Positions 8,996 through 16,999 of a stretch of DNA of 64,000 nt are shown one piece after another. Location: assembly GCA_019136135.1 (NCBI GenBank), contig JAGVUR010000209.1:49271-113270 (forward strand), written 5' to 3'. How positions within the stretch are numbered: the first letter of the stretch is position 1; each line of letters begins with the position of its first letter. The translations under genes were made by a program, and so were the position numbers. Under the pieces are notes generated by a model. That model was not told the origin of the DNA, searched no databases, and saw nothing but the letters and a program-made list of their open reading frames with translations. The DNA is from Verrucomicrobiota bacterium (GTDB lineage: Bacteria > Verrucomicrobiota > Lentisphaeria > Oligosphaerales > Oligosphaeraceae).

Positions 8996-11074
8996 TTAGT
9001 TTGCCGAGAAGAATTTGAACACGCTTGAGTAGTCGTTTTTGGGGAAATCGACTTTGATTCCGATGTTCATCAGTTCTGCCCCGGTGTATTCGTCATTGTC
9101 TTGGTCGCGGTATATTTTGTCAGGGAGGAGTCCTCTCATTTTGAATCGAGGCATTTGGAGTTTGTCCCAGTGCCTGAGGTCGTTGACGAATGCGAACAAT
9201 CCGAATTCCGTTCTGTCTCGCTTGACGTATTGCCAGATGGTGTAGGGTGTTTGCGTTGCGGATGCGATCCTGTAGACGTAGGCGTCCTGAAGTGCTGGGC
9301 GGACGATTTTGAACTCGTCCGTCGCCTTTTTCAATTGGTCGAGGGTATCCTGCGAGGCTTTAAGTAAGTCGATTCCGAGTGACATCGAGCCTGTCATGCC
9401 GAGGTGAATTCTGAATTGCAGCGGAACGTTTTCATCACGTGCGACGTTTCCCGCGCCGCCTGCGGTTTTTGGTATGAAGAGGCGTGAGAAGCCTTCATGC
9501 AGGATCATCACGTCGGCAGGGTGGGCATTGTCCGATCGGTTGATTCGATCTGCGTACTGCACCATCCCGAAATCGGCTCTTCCTCCACCCGAGGCGCAAT
9601 TTTCGAAGATGACGTCAGGGTGTGCCTGATTGAGATGAGCCCAGATCTTGTACAGGTTTAGTATGTACTTGATTGGCAGCGACTTGTCCGCTCCATATTC
9701 TGTGACGTAGCGATTCATGTCCCACTTGAGGTAATCGAGTTCGAAGTCGTCGATAATCTGATCGAGCCATTGGATTGCCCAATCCCGGACATGGTCCTTT
9801 GAGAGGTCGAGGATCAGCTGCGACCGTGAGAGGGTTTGGTTGCGAGTTGGGTGTTTTATGAACCAATCCGGATGTTGTCTGTAGAGTTCCGAATCCGGGT
9901 TTGCCATTTCCGGTTCGACCCATAGTCCGAAGAGCAGGTTTTTGCCATGGCACTTGTCAGCGATCGGCTTGAGTCCATTTGGGAAGCGCTTCGGATCTGG
10001 GATCCAGTCTCCGAGCCCTGCCTTGTCGTTGACTCGTCCAGGCATCCAGCCATCATCGATGACAAAGAGTTCGGCGCCGACCTGTGCTGCCTTGTCGATG
10101 GCAAGCATCAGATTGTTTTCGTCAATCTTGAACTCGTATGGGTACCAGGAATTGAAGATAATCGGCCTGGTGAGGTATGCTTTTGAGCGTGGTGCAAGGA
10201 AATCGAATTGCCAATCGTAGAGGATTTCGGTCATTCGTTCGAATCCCGCGTTTGAGTAACCGCAGCAGAGTTGCGGCGTGGCGAAAGCTTCGCCAGGATG
10301 CAGGATCCAATTGGAATCGAAATCATTGATTCCCGCAACGATGCTGACGGATCCTTTGAATTCTTGCTCGACGGTGATCTTGAAGTCGCCGCTCCACTTG
10401 AGCGCGGCGAAGAAGACTTGCCCAGTTGTTTCGGTTGCCTGGGATTCGGGATCGAGCGCAACGAATGGGATGTGTTGGTGTGCGGCGCAGGTGCCGCGAT
10501 GGTTTTCGAGTACGATCTGCGCTTGCGTCAGCTTGCATTGCTGTTGCCCAAATTCTGCGCCCCAATTTCCTGCGTAGTGGGTGACTCGGTAGTGGTTTGC
10601 GGGCGTGGGGAGGTTGAGCGTGGCGGACTTGAGGATTTCGAGTGTGATGTCATCGGTCCCCGTGTTTCTGATTACTGCGTGCCTTGCGATCAGGTCGAGT
10701 TGTCCGAAGGTTTGGTAGACGAGATCGACTTCAAGCGGGTAGTTTATGTCTTTGAGTGTGACGGTCAGCGAATTGTCGTCGAGTTTATGGTTTGTTACGG
10801 CGAGTCTTGCTCCTCGTCCCTGGTCGCTGAAGACTGGCAGGATTGCAGGCTGGAAGTAGTCGAAAGGCTCTTGCCCTCGGTATTCCAAGGGCAGTTCGTA
10901 GTTTGAGAACATGGTTTTTTGCGTTTGTTGGAGGAGCCTCTGCAAGCCGTTAGCGTTTGGTAGCTTGTCACCCCAATAGAGATGAATGAGCTTTCCGCCG
11001 GCGCCGATGCCGAATGCGTAGCTCATTCGTTGGGTTTGTATCAGGAATAGGTTGTCTTGGGCGTGGATGCTCAT
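8996..11074 (-). CDS. GH36 alpha-galactosidase
   Basis: This 692-residue protein has the GH36 features in order. There is an N-terminal beta-supersandwich, then the TIM barrel with IDDGWMPGR, LFGLWVEPEMANPDS and HPDWFI. The nucleophile aspartate is in YLKWDMNR, and the acid/base aspartate is in NCASGGGRADFGM...RINRSDNAHPAD. A C-terminal beta domain follows. GH36 enzymes release terminal alpha-1,6-galactose from melibiose, raffinose or galactomannan. No signal peptide is visible, so it is probably cytoplasmic. It follows the GH29-like gene by 35 bases on the same strand and converges on the DUF4838 gene, so two galactosidase families sit back to back. Confidence 0.9.
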   Translation of the reverse strand: MSIHAQDNLFLIQTQRMSYAFGIGAGGKLIHLYWGDKLPNANGLQRLLQQTQKTMFSNYELPLEYRGQEPFDYFQPAILPVFSDQGRGARLAVTNHKLDDNSLTVTLKDINYPLEVDLVYQTFGQLDLIARHAVIRNTGTDDITLEILKSATLNLPTPANHYRVTHYAGNWGAEFGQQQCKLTQAQIVLENHRGTCAAHQHIPFVALDPESQATETTGQVFFAALKWSGDFKITVEQEFKGSVSIVAGINDFDSNWILHPGEAFATPQLCCGYSNAGFERMTEILYDWQFDFLAPRSKAYLTRPIIFNSWYPYEFKIDENNLMLAIDKAAQVGAELFVIDDGWMPGRVNDKAGLGDWIPDPKRFPNGLKPIADKCHGKNLLFGLWVEPEMANPDSELYRQHPDWFIKHPTRNQTLSRSQLILDLSKDHVRDWAIQWLDQIIDDFELDYLKWDMNRYVTEYGADKSLPIKYILNLYKIWAHLNQAHPDVIFENCASGGGRADFGMVQYADRINRSDNAHPADVMILHEGFSRLFIPKTAGGAGNVARDENVPLQFRIHLGMTGSMSLGIDLLKASQDTLDQLKKATDEFKIVRPALQDAYVYRIASATQTPYTIWQYVKRDRTEFGLFAFVNDLRHWDKLQMPRFKMRGLLPDKIYRDQDNDEYTGAELMNIGIKVDFPKNDYSSVFKFFSAN

Positions 11075-11109
11075 GGGATGACCTGTGATTTGCGTGTGAA
11101 TGAAGTATT

Positions 11110-12078
11110 TTAATTCAATGCCTTGCGCAAGCGCTTGAATTGCTTGATTTGCTCGGGCATGAAGGTGCCCATCGGGGCGGCGGATTGGGGGCTTGCGTAA
11201 ATGCCCATGTCAATAGTCACTGGGCATCCGGCGGCGGTGGTCGCTTTCAGCCAGGGGATCCATTGTTCGTCCTTGAAACGGCAATCGGGTCTGCTCCACA
11301 TGCTTCCCATGAACGTCAGGATGTGGTTTTGCGAGCCGTCCGTCCAGCGTCCTTCGACCCTGACCGTAAACGGATCGTTGATTTCGCCGGCCGTGTAGTC
11401 TTCGAATTGCGTTGCCCTGACGAGTTTGACGCCAGGATTGAATGTGGCTACGGCATTGGGATTGCCTGACTTGACTGCTTGGGAATAAAGCTGTGCGTGC
11501 TTGTCGCGGAATCCTATCCATTCATAGCCTCCGTCAAACCACCATCCATCGACCAGGTCGCCATAATGTTTGGCCCAGTACTCGATGACCTTCGCCCAGT
11601 TTTGCGCCCCTGGCATCGTAAAGTGCCTGTCTGAGTTAGGAGGCGTTGCGGGGAATCCGATTGCTTCTTCTGCGTGGGCATCTCTATTTGCTGGTTGGCA
11701 GGGGAGGTAGAGGATGAATTTGATACCGTGTTTTTTGCACGCCTTGGCGATTTCCATTGGGAGGTCTCGCTTGGAGCAATGTTCGCCAGGCTTATAACCA
11801 GTAAGTTCATCAAAGACTGGATTCGGTGCATTGTAGTAGCCGGTGTTTTGTCCCAGTGTGAAACCGAAATAATCGGCATTGGCGTCAACCAATTGGTTGA
11901 TGAGCGCATTGACATCAAATGCATCGATGTTAGCGAAGTTTTGCGTTCCGGGCAGGAAGTGCATGAATGCTCCGAGTTTGGCTTTTGCCATCCAATCCGT
12001 GGCGGGATTGTGGTTGATCTGCCCGGTTGCCTGGGAGGCGCAGGTGGCGATTAGGGTTGAGATGATCAGGTTGCGCAT
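11110..12078 (-). CDS. Secreted GH29-like alpha-L-fucosidase homologue
   Basis: This 322-residue protein starts with a signal peptide (MRNLIISTLIATCASQATGQI), and the ATG at 12076-12078 has a perfect AAGGAG. The core WMAKAKLGAFMHFLPGT, DYFGFTLGQNTGYY, HCSKRDLPMEIAKACKKHGIKFILYL and VDGWWFDGGYEW matches the GH29 barrel, with the aspartate in WWFDGG at the nucleophile position. It is shorter than typical GH29 enzymes (over 400 residues) and lacks the C-terminal beta-sandwich. The usual YYxWxE-type segment is also altered. It may therefore have another specificity or be a non-hydrolytic homologue. It is probably cotranscribed with the GH36 gene. Confidence 0.65.
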   Translation of the reverse strand: MRNLIISTLIATCASQATGQINHNPATDWMAKAKLGAFMHFLPGTQNFANIDAFDVNALINQLVDANADYFGFTLGQNTGYYNAPNPVFDELTGYKPGEHCSKRDLPMEIAKACKKHGIKFILYLPCQPANRDAHAEEAIGFPATPPNSDRHFTMPGAQNWAKVIEYWAKHYGDLVDGWWFDGGYEWIGFRDKHAQLYSQAVKSGNPNAVATFNPGVKLVRATQFEDYTAGEINDPFTVRVEGRWTDGSQNHILTFMGSMWSRPDCRFKDEQWIPWLKATTAAGCPVTIDMGIYASPQSAAPMGTFMPEQIKQFKRLRKALN

Positions 12079-12094
12079 GGGAAATCTCCTTGGT

Positions 12095-12322
12095 TCAATT
12101 GACTTGAATGAGTTCGCAAGGCTTGACAATCAGTTTGGATTCGACTTCTTTCCTGATGTTTTTTTCCTGTTCTTGGCATGTGGCTTTAGCCAGGCTGAGG
12201 ATTTCGTTTTCGTACTTGTTTGCTGGGTTGGCGGGAAAGGCGTCTGTGTTGAAGTAACCAATCGATTTTCGAAAGTTTTCGCAGGATTTCATTATCCCAT
12301 TACATAATGGTCGCGCTATCAA
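12095..12322 (-). CDS. Small hypothetical reading frame upstream of the GH29-like gene
   Basis: This 75-codon frame ends 16 bases before the GH29-like start. The peptide is rich in Lys, Glu and Asn, with a helical stretch (KYENEILSLAKATCQEQEKN). A shorter form could start at the ATG near 12292. There is no ribosome site and no family was recognised. It may be a gene remnant or chance. Confidence 0.25.
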   Translation of the reverse strand: MIARPLCNGIMKSCENFRKSIGYFNTDAFPANPANKYENEILSLAKATCQEQEKNIRKEVESKLIVKPCELIQVN

Positions 12323-12347
12323 CTGCCAAGTGCGGGAATCGTTTTCG

Positions 12348-12728
12348 TCATTTATCGGCGGGTGGGGCAGGGCAGTAGAGTTCGAAGAGCATTCTGATTG
12401 CTTCGCCGTGCTCGGGCTTGTCGGAGTAGCGATTGATCAGTTCACTTCGGTAGTCGTAATCAGTAATTGGCGTCAGGCCGGTTATTTCCTCATTGTTTTG
12501 GCTTTTCTCGACAGCTTCGAGGTTGGCCTTGGTGTTTTCGTCGTCGGGGAACACTTCCAGCGCCGCACGCAATTCCCGGATGGCGTCGTCCCTGCGTCCC
12601 AGGTAGGCATAGCAGAGACCGAGGGCGGCGCGGCATCGCGCCTTGTCGGGTTCTTCCTCCAGCATTTTCAGGAAGGCGTCGGCGGCGCGCTGTGGCTCCT
12701 TTGGCGTTATTTTCTCGTAGTATATCAT
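12348..12728 (-). CDS. C-terminal TPR part of a TAG-interrupted zinc-finger protein
   Basis: These 126 codons carry one clear tetratricopeptide unit (AADAFLKMLEEEPDKARCRAALGLCYAYLGRRDDAIRELRAALEVFPDDENTKAN). The frame is continuous with the gene upstream, and only a single TAG separates them; the ATG here is the very next codon after that stop. There is no separate ribosome site beyond what lies inside the upstream gene. It is either the broken-off C-terminus of a 332-residue protein, or is expressed by reinitiation at TAGATG or by readthrough. Confidence 0.6.
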   Translation of the reverse strand: MIYYEKITPKEPQRAADAFLKMLEEEPDKARCRAALGLCYAYLGRRDDAIRELRAALEVFPDDENTKANLEAVEKSQNNEEITGLTPITDYDYRSELINRYSDKPEHGEAIRMLFELYCPAPPADK

Positions 12729-13346
12729 CTACTGATTGCGGATCATTGCTTCCTTGAGGGGGAAGAGTGCGCCGCTTTCATCGTACATCTCAGCCAGTTC
12801 AAGCAATCGGTCTTTGGCCTTGATATGGAGGTCATAGTTTGGCGGCGTCAGATTCACCACAATCTGCAAGGCGTCATAAGCGAAGGCGAGGTATCCCAAC
12901 TCAAGCAACGCGCTGGACAGGTTGTACCAGGCGTAGAAAAAAAACGGGTAAAGCCAGATGGCGTCAAGAAGGTCCTCTATGACTTCTTCGTCATCTTGAT
13001 AATACATGGAATTGATGACGCCCCGAGCGTAGAGATAGAAGGGGGAGCTGTCATCGGCGTAGGATTCCAGCGCCACCTCCGCTGCATCGAGGTCGCGCGT
13101 GAAAGCGAGTTCCTCAAGGATGTCGTGAATGGTGTCCATGTGGGTGATATTGATGTTGAAGGGGTGTTTGCCGCTCGTGCGGAAACGGTCTATCATCGCG
13201 CGCATGCCGGCGATATAATGCTCGCAATCGGCGCAGGACGCATCCCGGCGGCTGACGCAGCATTCGGGGCAAATGCCTTTCCCACCCAAGGCGGGGCAAA
13301 TTCGCTTGCTCTTGCGTTTTTCGCATATTGAACATGTATTTGACAT
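12729..13346 (-). CDS. Zinc-finger and TPR-like protein, N-terminal part, ends at in-frame TAG
   Basis: This 205-residue protein starts with a cysteine-rich module of three pairs (CSICEKRKSKRICPAL, CPECCVSRRDASC, CADCEHY) that should bind two zinc ions. Helical repeats follow (SPFYLYARGVINSMYY, YAWYNLSSALLELGYLAFAYDALQIVVNLTPP) of TPR type. It closes with RNQ-TAG, and the same frame runs on for 126 more codons of TPR sequence. Proteins pairing such a finger with TPRs are known in PVC bacteria without an assigned role; partner binding is inferred. TAG ends at least three other genes in this window, so it is a normal stop here. Confidence 0.7.
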   Translation of the reverse strand: MSNTCSICEKRKSKRICPALGGKGICPECCVSRRDASCADCEHYIAGMRAMIDRFRTSGKHPFNINITHMDTIHDILEELAFTRDLDAAEVALESYADDSSPFYLYARGVINSMYYQDDEEVIEDLLDAIWLYPFFFYAWYNLSSALLELGYLAFAYDALQIVVNLTPPNYDLHIKAKDRLLELAEMYDESGALFPLKEAMIRNQ

Positions 13347-13475
13347 GGTTAATTCTTCTTCTTTTGACTGGAGCTATTCAAGTCGCGCTTGTTTTGGATT
13401 GCGGGCTTAAACTGCTGGAAAGGCATGGGGACTGGCTTTGGGCATACTTTAACATAAAAAAGCAGTTGATGCCAT

Positions 13476-13502
13476 AACGCCAATGATTTTCATGGCGTTT
13501 TT
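13476..13502 (+). terminator. Orphan hairpin with T-tract
   Basis: AACGCC and GGCGTT enclose ATGA-TTT-TCAT and are followed by TTT on the plus strand. Both neighbouring genes are on the minus strand, so it does not fit as their terminator. It may be a repeat remnant. Confidence 0.35.
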
Positions 13503-13560
13503 GGGGAACAACGAATGGACACGAATAAACACCAATGATTTTGGGTATGGGGTATTCCTA

Positions 13561-13633
13561 GTCGGACGGGTCGGACAGGTCGGACAGGGTCTGACAGGTC
13601 GGACAAAATTACCAGTTGCAGAACAAGACGGGG
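13561..13633. repeat. GTCGGAC tandem array plus GTTGCAGAACAAGACGGG unit
   Basis: Five imperfect 9-10 base units of GTCGGACRG run from 13561 to 13604. The last one continues into a sequence (13598-13633) that recurs with few mismatches at 54104-54139 and includes the 18-base identity GTTGCAGAACAAGACGGG. The rest of the 324-base gap (13347-13670) has no gene; it includes a stretch GAATGGACACGAATAAACAC and the orphan hairpin at 13476. Confidence 0.8.
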
Positions 13634-13670
13634 TTAGGTGCAGGTGTCCGCGATGTTGATTCACGGCGGC

Positions 13671-15593
13671 CTATTTCACCTCAATGATGCGCCCTTGTCC
13701 GGGGGCGAGTTCCAGCTTGAGTTCGGAGAGCGGTTGGTCGTTAAGCACGTCGCGCAGTTTCTTTCCGGCAGGAATCACCGCTTCGATTGCACCGCCTTCG
13801 GATGCACCCGCCGCCACGCCGCAGAAGAGGTAGGCGGCATCCTGCGAGGCAAAGATTTTGTGCTCCATGCTGCCGGTGGTTTTGACCGATTTCGTCCATT
13901 CCGGAAGTGGCTCCCCGGCGATGATGGCGGGGGCGATGGCACTGAAGCGTTTGACCGTGTCAAGCACGCGGGGGCGCAACTTGTCGCACTCCGGATTTGT
14001 CTTGGGGTCAACGAGGTTGCGGTAGGTAAAGTAGAATATTCCGCGTGCGCCCCAGATGATCGGCATCACGAAGTTGTACTGGTTGTAGTCGAGCGAACTC
14101 GCCGTCGAATTCCGGAAATCGAGTTGCCCGTAAACGTGGATGAGTCCTTTGTCCGAGCCGAGTTTCAGCTTGATCAGCTTGGCCAGCGCTTCGCTGGAAA
14201 CTCCGATCATGATGGTATCCATGCTGTTGGCAAGTTCGGGTTCCGGGTGTTCGTAGGCCCACCATTGGCGATTGGGATCGCCCTTTTTAATGATGTCGTA
14301 GGACTTTTTAATCAGCGGGAAAGGCGTGTTGCGGATTGCCCGCATTTCGTCAACGTACCAGGCGATAACGGCAGGATGGTCTTTGTAAATGTTCTGCCAT
14401 GTCGTCAGCAGATTGACCTTCGTCGAGTCCTCCGCCATCTGGTGGGGGATGGACATCATCACGTAAACGCGGAGTTCTTGAGCATCGTCAAGCAGTTTTC
14501 GGTTGTTTTCGAGATACTTTGCGTTGAACTTTTCCGGGTTGAATTCCCGGCATGTGGTGGGGTTGCCGGTGCCATAGCAGTGGATGACGTTGAAGCCCGT
14601 CGCCACCAGCTCGCGGATGTCGAAGTTCCAACCGACCCCTGCGTAGATGCCGACAGGGAAGAAGGGCTTGCCGTCAGGCGTCTTCAAGGCGACCGCATGT
14701 CCGAAGTCGATGCCCTCGGGCAACGTGCCGACCCGCTCGATGGTGACGACCTTGCTCTGGAGCATCGCATTGTCGGCGCGGTCGAACATTTTGGTGATCA
14801 GCGTTGATTTTCCTTCAGGGATCTTCTCCATCGGAACCGAGATTCGGCAGCCTTCGACGCGGCAGGGGATCTTGGTTTTTGCTCCGGCCCACAGTTCCGC
14901 TTCGAAGCGGAGTCGGGCGAGTTCGGTTTCGGGAATGTCGTTGATGAGAAATTCAGCGCTTTTCGCCTTTGTCCCCGGCATGATAAAGATGTCATCGGTA
15001 GTGACCGAGTGGACTTTAAGTTCCGGAATTAGCTTCCCGAGCGCTTCCGGTTTTAAATCCGTTTGTCGGAGCGACACGCTGCGATACCAGAGTTTCGGCA
15101 TTGAACGGTTTTGGAGCATCACGATCACCTGTCCCTTCTCGGGAACCGTCGGCGGTAGGTAGAAAAGACCTCGGACCTTTGTCCATTGATCACAGGGACG
15201 TGCCAGCCATGCCCGCAGGAAGACGCCGGTTCCCAGGAGCGCGGCGTCGGCATGAAGTGAACTATCGAGTTCGGAACGGAATTCGTAGCTGAATTCATAC
15301 ACTTTGTCAAGTTCCAGTTGAACGGTCTGCTTGATTCTGACCTGGTCCATGTGCTCCGGGCTGGTGAAATGAAGCAGCACGCCGCCGTCGTCGGCCTTGA
15401 CTTTGGCCTGTCCCTTGCCGAGGCGCAGGATCAGCTTTTCCCAACCTGCCGGAATATTCTTCTGGTCAGGAGTTTCGAGCTTGCCGTTAACCAGCACGTT
15501 TTCGCCAGTCCAATAGTTCGGGGCGGCGAGTAGCGCTCCGGTCTGGCAAAGGGCGGTGACTAGGGTGAATCGTATGATCTGGGGGAAACGCAT
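13671..15593 (-). CDS. Large secreted protein with TIM-barrel glycosidase-like core
   Basis: This 640-residue protein has a signal peptide (MRFPQIIRFTLVTALCQTGALLAA). Residues about 30-180 look like a carbohydrate-binding jelly roll (NVLVNGKLETPDQKNIPAGWEK is the usual CBM opening). From about residue 300 a barrel-like region begins (DGKPFFPVGIYAGVGWNFDIRELVATGFNVIHCYG), with HPAVIAWYVDEM containing an acidic pair that could be catalytic, then GARGIFYFTYRNL. The pattern resembles GH-A clan proteins, but I cannot assign a family. The start has GGAGAG six bases upstream, and the gene ends with TAG. It is divergent from the iron operon. Confidence 0.6.
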   Translation of the reverse strand: MRFPQIIRFTLVTALCQTGALLAAPNYWTGENVLVNGKLETPDQKNIPAGWEKLILRLGKGQAKVKADDGGVLLHFTSPEHMDQVRIKQTVQLELDKVYEFSYEFRSELDSSLHADAALLGTGVFLRAWLARPCDQWTKVRGLFYLPPTVPEKGQVIVMLQNRSMPKLWYRSVSLRQTDLKPEALGKLIPELKVHSVTTDDIFIMPGTKAKSAEFLINDIPETELARLRFEAELWAGAKTKIPCRVEGCRISVPMEKIPEGKSTLITKMFDRADNAMLQSKVVTIERVGTLPEGIDFGHAVALKTPDGKPFFPVGIYAGVGWNFDIRELVATGFNVIHCYGTGNPTTCREFNPEKFNAKYLENNRKLLDDAQELRVYVMMSIPHQMAEDSTKVNLLTTWQNIYKDHPAVIAWYVDEMRAIRNTPFPLIKKSYDIIKKGDPNRQWWAYEHPEPELANSMDTIMIGVSSEALAKLIKLKLGSDKGLIHVYGQLDFRNSTASSLDYNQYNFVMPIIWGARGIFYFTYRNLVDPKTNPECDKLRPRVLDTVKRFSAIAPAIIAGEPLPEWTKSVKTTGSMEHKIFASQDAAYLFCGVAAGASEGGAIEAVIPAGKKLRDVLNDQPLSELKLELAPGQGRIIEVK

Positions 15594-15723
15594 GAGGCTC
15601 TCCGGGATGGCGTTGATGGAATCGATTTTGAAATGCGGGAGTCAGTGTGCTCGAAAAAGATAGTAGCGGCACATGGGGTTTTCCACCAACCTCCAAAAAA
15701 TTCATGTTTTTTATCGGTTGCGC

Positions 15724-15766
15724 TTGACATATTGGCTTGACACCATATGTTAAGGTCAATTAACAT
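15724..15766 (+). promoter_or_regulatory. Promoter with overlapping DtxR-type operator for the feo operon
   Basis: Two TTGACA boxes (15724-15729 and 15737-15742) lie upstream. The first is 16 bases from TATGTT (15746-15751). A 7-base inverted repeat ATGTTAA-N6-TTAACAT (15747-15766) covers the -10 region, about 30 bases before the regulator gene. The size and TTAA-rich arms fit sites bound by DtxR/MntR-family dimers, so iron- or manganese-dependent autorepression is inferred. Confidence 0.55.
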
Positions 15767-15795
15767 TTTTGCAATGTCATTATTTTGGAGTTCAC

Positions 15796-16575
15796 ATGGA
15801 AAGTTTAGCCTCATCATTAAGTCCGGAGATGGAAGATTACCTTGAGACGATCGCTAGCTTATTCCGCATTCACGGCGAGGCTCGTGTCACTGACATAGCG
15901 GAGCGTTTGTCGATAAGCAAGGCTGGTGTTACTCAGGCTTTGCGTTCGTTGGCCGCCAAGGGTCTTGTCGATTACCGTCCCTATGTTTCTCCGACGTTGA
16001 CTGAGTCTGGGAAGCGCGTTGCCGAGCGTGTGCAGCATCGTCACGATGTGCTCAAGCGTTTTCTGATCGAGGTTCTTCTCGTTGATTCCGAGTTGGCCGA
16101 GGCCAATGCCTGTCGCCTTGAGCATGCCGTGGACAGGTCTGTGCTCGAGCGTTTGGCGCATTTCATGGATTTCGTTAAGCGCTGTCCGCGTGGCGGTTCC
16201 AAGTGGATTCGCGGATATGAGCACTCATGCGATCCTGACAAAGAGACCGAGACGTGCGAGCGATGCATGGTAATGGCGATCGATGAATACCGGAACAGGC
16301 ATCATATGCTACCAACAGAGGAGGCAACTATGACTTTAGCTGAACTGAAACCAGGAGAGACCGGGCGGATTGTCCGCGTCGGCAGCATCGGTTCGATTCG
16401 CCGGCGGATCGTTGACATGGGCGCCACCAGCGGAACCAGCGTGACGGTGGTGAAAGTCGCCCCACTGGGCGACCCGATTGAAGTGAAGATCAAGGGCTAC
16501 AGCCTGACTCTTCGCAAGGAGGAGGCCGAGGCGATTACGATTGAGGCGCGAGCCGACCAGGAGGATGGAAAATGA
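15796..16575 (+). CDS. DtxR/MntR-family metalloregulator fused to a FeoA domain
   Basis: This 259-residue protein opens with a winged helix (PEMEDYLETIASLF, ARVTDIAERLSISKAGVTQALRSLAAKGLV). A metal-binding dimerisation domain follows (RHDVLKRFLIEVLLVD, ACRLEHAVDRSVLERLAHFMDF). An unusual Cys segment C-DPDKETETCERC sits near residue 148-156, and a C-terminal FeoA/SH3 domain (LAELKPGETGRIVRVG...KIKGYSLTLRKEEA) closes the protein. TTTGGAG lies five bases before the chosen ATG. The family represses uptake genes when Fe2+ or Mn2+ is bound. The last codon overlaps the feoA start (ATGA), and the fused FeoA domain suggests direct sensing of the transporter state. Confidence 0.85.
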   Translation: MESLASSLSPEMEDYLETIASLFRIHGEARVTDIAERLSISKAGVTQALRSLAAKGLVDYRPYVSPTLTESGKRVAERVQHRHDVLKRFLIEVLLVDSELAEANACRLEHAVDRSVLERLAHFMDFVKRCPRGGSKWIRGYEHSCDPDKETETCERCMVMAIDEYRNRHHMLPTEEATMTLAELKPGETGRIVRVGSIGSIRRRIVDMGATSGTSVTVVKVAPLGDPIEVKIKGYSLTLRKEEAEAITIEARADQEDGK

Positions 16576-16889
16576 CGATGGACGTTCCCATATCCAAGAA
16601 GCAAGACGGCGAAGCAAACGCCAAGTCGGAAGGCGAAGCGCCTGGGACGGTCAATGGGTGCGCCATGCCGTTGCCGATGCTGCGGCCGGGGCAACCTGCC
16701 TGTGTCGAGTGCATTCGTGCCGCCGGTCAGGCAATAACCCGCAAGCTAAGTGCAATGGGCATCGTTCACGGCGCCCATGTGATGGTTCTGAATTCGCAAC
16801 CGGGGCCCCTGATGCTGCGCGTAGGCGAAGGGCGATACGCGATCGGTCGAGGAATGGCCCAGCACATCCTGGTGACACCATGCCAATAA
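16572..16889 (+). CDS. feoA: FeoA-domain protein
   Basis: This 105-residue protein has a polar, low-complexity N-terminus of about 30 residues, then the FeoA SH3-like fold (LPMLRPGQPACVECIRAAGQAITRKLSAMGIVHGAHVMVL...LRVGEGRYAIGRGMAQHILV). FeoA proteins assist the FeoB Fe2+ transporter at the cytoplasmic face. The start codon overlaps the stop of the DtxR gene, so translation is coupled. The leader extension CAMP...CVEC adds cysteines not usual in FeoA. Confidence 0.85.
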   Translation: MTMDVPISKKQDGEANAKSEGEAPGTVNGCAMPLPMLRPGQPACVECIRAAGQAITRKLSAMGIVHGAHVMVLNSQPGPLMLRVGEGRYAIGRGMAQHILVTPCQ

Positions 16890-16999
16890 CCATTGAAGCA
16901 CGACAGAATCACAAGGAATATCAAGGACTTCTTGACGAGCCTGGTATTATTTTTTTTCAACAAATTGTTAAGGATGCTAAACATTAATAAGGAGGCCAT

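Noticed and set aside
12729..12731. General recoding of TAG as an amino acid
   Set aside because: The genes ending at 13671, 20518 and 44560 all stop at TAG at the expected family length, so TAG is used as a stop; no suppressor tRNA was seen.
12330..13331. 333-codon plus-strand frame opposite the zinc-finger/TPR gene
   Set aside because: The minus-strand zinc-finger and TPR motifs are clear; the opposite frame is open across the TAG only because of codon bias and shows no domain.
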